Shown: positions 10,666 through 19,400 of the stretch, piece after piece
Layout of the letters: every line of letters starts with the position of its first letter
Position numbering within the stretch: the first letter of the stretch is position 1
The notes under the pieces: generated by a model
What the model saw: only the letters and a program-made list of their open reading frames with translations
What the model was told of the DNA's origin: nothing
The model's database searches: none
Program-made: the position numbers and the translations under genes
Origin: an uncultured Hyphomonadaceae bacterium
Lineage (GTDB): Bacteria > Pseudomonadota > Alphaproteobacteria > Caulobacterales > Maricaulaceae
DNA: 64,000 nucleotides
Reading direction: 5' to 3'
Assembly: GCA_913058335.1 (NCBI GenBank)
Contig: CAJXPX010000002.1
Location: 180,653-244,652 of the forward strand

Positions 10666-10690
10666 AATGACTGACCCCTTTGCCCTAAAA

Positions 10691-11818
<1,128 letters not shown>

Positions 11819-11837
11819 CTAGCAAGTATTCACTCGG

Positions 11838-12389
11838 CTATTCGCTTAAGGAAGCTGTGGGGGTGGCGGGACGTTCCAAAAGGAGACTTTCCGCCTTTTT
11901 AAGTCTTGCCATTGAAAAATAGACTTCCTTTTTCCCTGTAAGTTCAAATCCGAGTTTTTCCAAAACACGAAGACTAGCTGGATTATCAGAAAAGACGCCG
12001 GCTCTTAGCACGGCAGGTCCAAAATGGCGATCTGCCTCCTCCATGAGCCCTCTACATGCTTCGGATGCATATCCTTTGCCCCAAAAAGGTTCCCCAATCC
12101 AATAACCGAATTCCAAATTATCTGTTTCTATTTGACGAAACAGATCAACTATTCCGATCATGGCGTCATGTCCTTTCTCGGTAATAGCATAGGGATACGC
12201 CAAGCTCCGTCGGTTTTGAGCCTTCAAATGCAATATTTTAAATTCGGCAGAAAGGAGAGGAAAGGGGTGAGGGAAGCTTCCCGTCATGCGGGCAATGTCA
12301 AAATTGCTGCCATATTTGGACAAGGCCACAGCGTCTTCATCACGCAATTGACGTAAAACTAATCTCTCTGTTTCTAGAGTATCTTTCAT
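11838..12389 (-). CDS. GNAT acetyltransferase, RimJ/RimL-like
   Basis: 183-residue acetyl-CoA-dependent N-acetyltransferase of the RimJ/RimL type. It starts with LETERLVLRQLRDEDA and has the acetyl-CoA-binding loop at FWGKGYASEA and the closing NPASLRVLEKLGFE. An upstream ATG at 12434 exists, but the ATG at 12389 has a textbook AAGGAGG seven bases in front and is chosen. It sits between rpmA and obgE, where such acetyltransferases are common in alphaproteobacteria. The substrate cannot be told from sequence. Confidence 0.88.
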   Translation of the reverse strand: MKDTLETERLVLRQLRDEDAVALSKYGSNFDIARMTGSFPHPFPLLSAEFKILHLKAQNRRSLAYPYAITEKGHDAMIGIVDLFRQIETDNLEFGYWIGEPFWGKGYASEACRGLMEEADRHFGPAVLRAGVFSDNPASLRVLEKLGFELTGKKEVYFSMARLKKAESLLLERPATPTASLSE

Positions 12390-12451
12390 GCTCGCCTCCT
12401 TACATAGGGCGTAGCAGGGGGGTGTCTCTTTCACTACACTAGAAAAATAAC

Positions 12452-12481
12452 AAAAAAGGGAAATCGGAGACCCGATTTCCC
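12452..12481 (-). terminator. Intrinsic terminator after rpmA
   Basis: A perfect 10-bp stem, GGGAAATCGG / CCGATTTCCC with loop AGAC on the plus strand, followed in the minus direction by six T. It separates the L21-L27 transcript from the GNAT-obgE part of the cluster. The acetyltransferase just after it has its own strong Shine-Dalgarno sequence, so partial read-through or a further promoter is likely. Confidence 0.88.
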
Positions 12482-12533
12482 TGCTATTTTTTATCGGGTC
12501 GCCTGTTTGGCGGGACCCAATTTAAAATCGGGC

Positions 12534-12803
12534 TTATTCAGCGGCGTCGGCCAATGGCATGACAGACACAAATGTGCGGGCATTGCGTTTCGTTTCAAAA
12601 GACACGCGGCCTTCGGACTTGGCAAATAGAGTGTGGTCTTTGCCCATGCCTACATTTGCGCCAGGATAATATTTTGTGCCGCGCTGACGCAAAATAATGT
12701 TTCCAGGGATGACCGCTTGGCCACCTGATTTCTTGACGCCAAGGCGACGGCCTGCACTGTCGCGACCGTTATTGGACGAACCACCTGCTTTTTTATGAGC
12801 CAT
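12534..12803 (-). CDS. rpmA: 50S ribosomal protein L27
   Basis: 89 residues starting [19 protein letters not shown], the conserved basic N-terminus that reaches the peptidyl transferase centre. [21 protein letters not shown] and the closing [10 protein letters not shown] are typical. The N-terminus needs no Firmicutes-type cleavage. It follows rplU by 34 bases. Confidence 0.98.
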   Translation of the reverse strand: MAHKKAGGSSNNGRDSAGRRLGVKKSGGQAVIPGNIILRQRGTKYYPGANVGMGKDHTLFAKSEGRVSFETKRNARTFVSVMPLADAAE

Positions 12804-12837
12804 GAGTTACTCCTGTTCCAAAAGGCGGGCGCGGAGC

Positions 12838-13149
12838 CTAGCCTGTAATTCCTGTGATTTTAATGGCCGTTTCGTTTTGACGATGGCCTTTCTTACGACG
12901 ATAGTTCTGGCGGCGCTTCTTTTTGAAGACAAGAACTTTTGCGCCTTTTCGCTGCTCTAGAATTTCACCGGCTACGCTGGCGCCTTTCACGAGCGGAGCC
13001 CCGACTTTTACGTCGCCGTCTTTGCCGTGCATAAGAACATCGCCGAAAGAGACTTTGTCTCCGGCTTCGCCGTCAAGTTTCTCAACAACGATAATATCGT
13101 TCTCGGCGACCTTGTACTGTTTACCGCCGGTTTGGATCACTGCAAACAT
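12838..13149 (-). CDS. rplU: 50S ribosomal protein L21
   Basis: 103 residues. The ATG at 13149 (MFAVIQTGGKQYKV) is chosen over 13164 because GGAAGGAAAG lies in front and this is the universal L21 start. The C-terminal KKRRQNYRRKKGHRQNETAIKI segment binds 23S rRNA. First gene of the cluster, with rpmA downstream. Confidence 0.98.
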   Translation of the reverse strand: MFAVIQTGGKQYKVAENDIIVVEKLDGEAGDKVSFGDVLMHGKDGDVKVGAPLVKGASVAGEILEQRKGAKVLVFKKKRRQNYRRKKGHRQNETAIKITGITG

Positions 13150-13285
13150 GATCTTTCCTTCCAATGAGGCGTTCCAATATCGAGAGGAACACCCAAAAAT
13201 TCAAAAGCCGCCTCGGGTTTGTCTGATATCCTTTGAATAAGTTCAAGGGAATCGCAGACGAAAGGCGGCGGCCAATTCGTTGCGC

Positions 13286-13313
13286 CTTATACAGTCAGAG
13301 CCGTCTCTGTCAA
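13286..13313 (-). promoter_or_regulatory. Sigma70-type promoter of rplU-rpmA
   Basis: Read on the minus strand, TTGACA (13308-13313) and TATAAG (13286-13291) are 16 bases apart, near consensus. It leaves a leader of about 130 bases before the rplU start. The gene-free stretch 13150-13454 thus holds this leader, the promoter, and at its far end the terminator of the giant gene at 13382-13413; I see no RNA gene in it. Confidence 0.75.
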
Positions 13314-13381
13314 CGCACAGGGTTCATCTTTTACAGGTTTCAGGCCGTTTTGGCAAAGTGAAATATTTGCTCATTCCAAAG

Positions 13382-13413
13382 AAAAGCCCCGCGACACAAA
13401 GGTGAGGCGGGGC
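13382..13413 (-). terminator. Terminator of the giant repeat-protein gene
   Basis: A GCCCCGC/GCGGGGC stem with a 14-base loop, followed in the minus direction by four T. It lies 42 bases past the stop codon of the giant gene. Confidence 0.7.
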
Positions 13414-13454
13414 GAAGAGGCGTTCGGAACGTTCCCGTCCCGGTTTTTTAGGGG

Positions 13455-16400
13455 TTATCGCGGATTTACGCGGCCAATGACTTGGCCATTTGCGTCCACG
13501 ATATTTCCGTTTCCGTCAACGCGGCCAATCACAGCGCCTTCGGCGTTAACAACAGATCCGTCATTCCGGACTGTGAAGCCTGTTGTGCGGCTATCGGTGA
13601 CAGTCCCGTTAACAGAATTCGTCGTGGAAATAGAACCAGTCGTTGTGCCGACTGAGCCGAGGCCCATCTCGCCTGACCCGAGCGCGCCTGAGCGTGCTGC
13701 GAAGTCACGGATGATGATTGTACTTGACGCGTCAACCACATTGCCGTTCCCGTCCAGACGCCCAATGAGACGGCCGGAGCTGTCGCGGACCGTTCTATCC
13801 GCTCCGATAGAGTAGCCGGTACGGGTAGTTGTCGTCGTTGTGGTTGTGTTGCCGGACGTAAAGCCTGTGCTTGAGCCGTTAGAACGTCCGCCGTCAAAAG
13901 CCTGACCGCTTTGGAAAGCGCCGCGTTCCGTTCCGGACACGCCGCCAACCATAGAGCGCCAATCAACACCCAAGACATCAACTGTGCGGAGGGTCAGACC
14001 ACCCGTGGACAGATTATTGTCTTTTTGGAAGGACTCGACAGAGGCGTAGGTTGCGCGCCCTAATGTGCCGTCAATTGCGCCGCTGTAATAGCCTTGCGTT
14101 TGTAGTGCCCGCTGGATGGCGGAGATAACTGTGACGTTCGCATTTGCCTCGCAGAGAACCTGACGCCACTCGGCACTTTCAGCAGAGATCTGAGTACGGC
14201 GTTCAATTGTTCCGTACTCTGGCGGGATCACGACGGTTTCAGTACGCGGCGCTTCGACCTCTCGCTGAACTTCAATCGTTTCGTAGCGGGCAGGGATCAC
14301 GCGGCGTTCGATTCTCGGGGCACCGACAGGGACGCGGCGCGTCACTGTTTTCGTGACAGCCGGAATGACACGCTCTTGCGTTGTAGCCGGTGTCTTAACA
14401 ACGCGGCGCGTTACCTGCTTTGTGACAGCCGGGATAACCCGCTCTTGGGTTTGAGCCGGCGTTTTAATGCGGCGACGTGTTTCCGTTTTCGTGACGGCCG
14501 GAATAACCCGCTCGCGCGTCTGCGCAGGCGTTTTCATAACGCGGCGTTCCACAGTCTTTGTGACCGCTGGGATAACGCGTTCTTGGGTTTGAGCCGGCGT
14601 TTTTACGACGCGGCGCTGAACAGTCTTAGTCACAGCTGGCGTGGCACGCTCTACAGTCCGGGCTGGTGTCTTAACGACGCGGCGTTCAACTGTGCTCGTG
14701 ACAGCCGGGATGACCCGTTCTTGGGTTTGAGCCGGCGTTTTCACGACCTGACGACTGACTTGCTTAGTTACAGCAGGGATCGTCCGCTCTTGAGTCTGAG
14801 CCGGCGTTTTCATGACGCGGCGCTCAACAGTTTTTGAGACAGCTGGAATGACGCGTTCTTGAGTCTGAGCCGGTATTTTGACAACGCGTCGACTGACCTG
14901 TTTGGTCACAGCAGGAACTTGTTTCTCAACCGTTTTTGCTGGCGTTTTGATTACACGGCGGGTTTCCACTTTGGTGACAGCCGGGATAACCCGCTCTTGG
15001 GTTTGAGCCGGCGTTTTTACGACGCGGCGTTCCACAGTGTTGGTGACGGCCGGAATGGCGCGCTCAACTGTTCGTGCCGGTGTCTTGACGACGCGGCGCT
15101 CTACTTGCTTTGTCACGGCCGGGATAACGCGCTCTTGTGTAGACGCTGGCGTTTTCACGACGCGGCGAGAAACCGCTTTTGTCACTGCCGGAATAGTGCG
15201 CTCAACGGTACGAGCCGGAGAAACCAGACGTCGGCGACTTTCTTGCTTTGTTACAACCGGAACAACGCGTTCTTGCGTCTGAGCCGGTGTCTTAACGATG
15301 CGGCGAGAGACCGTTTTCGTGACAGCCGGGATAACTTTCTCGACTGTTTGAGCAGGAGTCTTGATGACGCGGCGACTTTCCATTTTGGTAACAGCTGGAA
15401 TGACGCGTTCCTGTGTAGAGGCTGGCGTTTTCACGACACGGCGTTCAACTTGAGCCGTTACGGCCGGAATGACTTTCTCGACAGTAGAGGCAGGCGTTTT
15501 CACAACGCGACGTGTTTCCATTTTGGTAACCGCCGGAATGACGCGTTCTTGTGTAGAGGCCGGTGTTTTCACGACGCGGCGTGAGACAGTTTTTGTGACG
15601 GCCGGAACGGCGCGTTCGACTGTTCTTGCTGGCGTTTTGATCACGCGGCGACTCTGAGCCTTTGTGACGGCCGGAATGACGCGTTCTTGTGTAGAGGCCG
15701 GTGTTTTCACGACGCGGCGGGACACAGTTTTTGTGACAGCCGGAATAACTTTCTCGACTGTTTGAGACGGCGTTTTGATAACGCGGCGGCTCTCCATTTT
15801 CGTGACGGCCGGGATGACTTTCTCGACTGTAGACGCTGGGGATTTCACGATGCGGCGCTGAACCTGTTTCGTGACAGCCGGAATAACCCGCTCCACGGTG
15901 GCTTCAGGTGTCACGAGACGGCGACGTGTTTCCGCTTTGGTCACAGCCGGAATAACGCGTTCTTGTGTAGAGGCCGGTGTTTTTACGACGCGGCGGGACA
16001 CAGTTTTCGTCACAGCCGGGATAACCTTCTCAACTGTCGAAGCCGGTGTTTTTACAACGCGACGTGTTTCGACCTTTGTGACGGCCGGAATAACGCGTTC
16101 TTGGGTCGAGGCAGGTGTCTTGACAACCCGGCGCTCAACTTGCTTCGTGACAGCCGGAATAACCTTCTCAACTGTAGTTGCCGGCGTTTTCACGACGCGG
16201 CGTGTTTCCATCTTTGTGACAGCTGGAATCACCCGTTCTTGCGTAGAGGCCGGTGTTTTGACCACGCGGCGGGAGACAGTCTTTGTGACAGCTGGAACGG
16301 CACGCTCAACAGTTTTCGCTGGCGTTTTGATAACGCGGCGGGTCTGCGCTTTGCTGACAGCTGGAATGACGCGTTCTGTCACCTGAGCCGGTGTTTTGAC

Positions 16401-19400
16401 AACGCGGCGAGACACGGTTTTCGTGACAGCCGGAATAACCTTCTCAACTGTTTTTGCCGGCGTTTTGATGACGCGTCGGCTTTCCATTTTGGTCACAGCC
16501 GGGATGACGCGCTCTTGTGTCGAGGCGGGTGTTTTAACAACTCGGCGGGAAACAGTCTTGGTTACGGCCGGAACGGCGCGCTCAACTGTTCTTGCCGGTG
16601 TTTTTACAACACGGCGAGTTTCCATTTTTGTCACAGCCGGAACGACACGTTCCTGGGTGGAGGCCGGGACATCAACCACACGGCGGCTGACAGTTTCTGT
16701 CACGGCCGGAATGACGCGCTCTTCTGTACGGGCCGGTGTTTTAACAACGCGGCGCTGACGGGTTTTCGAGACAGCCGGAATAACTTTCTCAACAGTTTGA
16801 GCCGGCGTTTTCACGACGCGGCGAGAAACTGTTTTCGTGACAGCCGGAATGATTTTCTCAACAGTCTTGGCCGGAGAGACGATGCGGCGGCGCGTTTCCG
16901 TTTTCGTGACAGCCGGTATGACGCGCTCTGTTGTTGCTGCAGGCGTTTTCACGACGCGGCGAGACACAGTTTGAGTGACAGCCGGGATGGTCCTTTCAAC
17001 TGTACGAGCAGGCGTTTTCACAACGCGGCGGCTCTCAGTCTTGGTCACAGCAGGTATTACGCGCTCTTGTGTAGAGGCAGGGCGATCAACAACGCGGCGA
17101 GTGACTTGTTTCGTCACCGCAGGAACGACCTTTTCAACAGTCCGGGCCGGACTTACAACGCGGCGGCGAGTTTCCATTTTTGTGACTGCCGGAATGACGC
17201 GTTCTTGCGCAGAGGCAGGGCGGTCAACGACGCGGCGCGTAACAGTCTCTGTGACCGCCGGAATGACACGTTCTGTGGTAGTGGCAGGTGTTTTTGTTAC
17301 GCGGCGTTGAACTGTTTTTGTCACTGCCGGAATACGGCGTTCGACGATACGGGCTTCTTCGGCGAGAACCTGCTTTTCTACAGATCCCATTTTCTGGCTG
17401 AAGTTCGCGTTTGCAGCATTGCGCTTTTCAACGCGAGCCGGTGTTTTTACGACGCGGCGGGTTACCGTTTCAGAAACGGCCGGAATAGCCACTTCACGTG
17501 TAGTCGCTGGCGTATCGACAACACGCTTTGTAATTTGTTTTGTGACGGCAGGAATTTGACGTTCAACCGTACGAGCTGGCTCAGCGACGACTTGTTTGGT
17601 GATCGTCTTATACTTGGCCGGGATGAGAACGCGGCAGAGGATTTCTCCGGTCTGGTTCACGATTGTTTGAGTAGATTCAACAACTTGCTCGGAAACGCCG
17701 TTAAAGACGGTGAATTGACCTCGCGTATTTGTGTTGATTTGGCCGCCAGCGGTTAGAGAACCATAATTGATAGCTTGGCTACCTGGCTTCCATTCTTCAC
17801 GCGCAGGCTCGATGAGGACGCGTTCGGAACGTGTCTCATATTTCGCCGGGATAACTTCCAGCTCTGTACGGGCAGGTTGGACCGTGATGGTTTCCGTCAC
17901 AGTTCTGTAAGTTGCCGGAACAACTTCAACGCGCGTGCTGGCTTCTTGTGTGACGATTGTATCTGTGACGGTCTCGTATGTGGCAGGAATAACGACCAGT
18001 TCTTGAGCGGCGTCTTGCTGGACATAGGTTTCCTGCTCTGTCCGATATGTCGCGGGTTGAGCGACATATTCGACAGTTTCAGGTGTCACGACAACAGTAT
18101 CTGTCACAGTTTCATAAGTTGCGGGAACGGTAACGAGTTCTGTTGAGGCTTCTTGGACAACGATAGTTTCTGTGACGTCTTTATAGGTCGCAGGGACAAC
18201 AACAAGTTCAGTCGTTGCCTCTTGAACGACGACGGCTTCTTCGTAAGTCTCGTATTCCGCTGGGATAGTTACATATTCAACGGTTTGCGGAGAGACAACA
18301 ACTGTATCAGTCACGTTTTTGAAAGTTGCTGGAACGGTAACTAATTCTGTCGTCGCTTCTTTGGCGACAACCGTGTCAGTTACGGTTTCAAACTCGGCCG
18401 GAATAGTAGTGAGTTCTGTGGAAGCTTCTTGCACGACGACCGTATCAGTCACGGTTTCATAGGTTGCTGGAACAGTGACAAGCTCCGTTGAGGCTTCTTG
18501 AACAACTATCGTCTCTTCATAGGTCTCATATTGAGCGGGCTGAAGTACATATTCAACGGTTTGCGGCTGAACGACGACGGTGTCTGTAACAGTTTCGAAC
18601 ACAGGCGGAACGGTGACAAGCTCTGTGGAGGCTTCCTGAGCTATATAAGTTTCGCTGACATTTTCATAGACCGCTGGAATGCTGACGAGTTCTGTGGACG
18701 CTTCTTGAACGACCACTGTCTCAGTTACTGTTTTAAAAGTGGCCGGGATTGTCACAAGCTCTGTTGACGCTTCTTGGACGACAACAGGCTCTTCAATCGT
18801 CTCGTAAACAGCCGGAACAGTCTCATAATCAACTGTGGCAGGCGTAACCACAACGGTATCTGTAACCGTTTCATAGGTCGCCGGAACGGTGACAAGCTCT
18901 GTTGATGCTTCTTGAACAACGACAGGCTCTTCAATTGTTTCATAAACGGCCGGAATAGACTCATAAGTTGTGGTCGCCGGCGTGACGACGACGGTATCTG
19001 TAACAGTGTCAAAAACAGGCGGGATCGTGACGAGTTCTGTAGAGGCCTCTTGAACCACAACATTTTCAGTGACGGTTTCGTACTCAGGCGGAACAGTTAC
19101 ATATTCAACGCCAGCGGGCTGGACGACAACGGTATCGGTGACTGTTTCATAAGTCGCCGGGATAGTGACCAGCTCTGTAGAGGCTTCTTGAACAACCACT
19201 GGCTCTTCAATTGTTTCGTAAACTGCCGGAACAGAGACATATTCGACTGTTTGAGGCGTCACTACAACGGTGTCCACGACAGTTTCGAAAACAGGCGGAA
19301 TAGTGACGAGCTCAGTCGAAGCTTCTTGAACAACAACAGTGTCTTCAACTGTTTCATAAACTGCCGGTATGGATACATACTCAACCGTCTGAGGTGTCAC

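Noticed and set aside
15687..17756. 689-codon open frame on the plus strand inside the giant gene, and similar ones at 14376-15584 and 18912-20147
   Set aside because: They lie antisense to the 69-bp repeat. Because the period is a multiple of three, a frame free of stops in one unit stays free in all. The translated products are Cys/Arg/Asn-rich repeats with no start signals or known domains.
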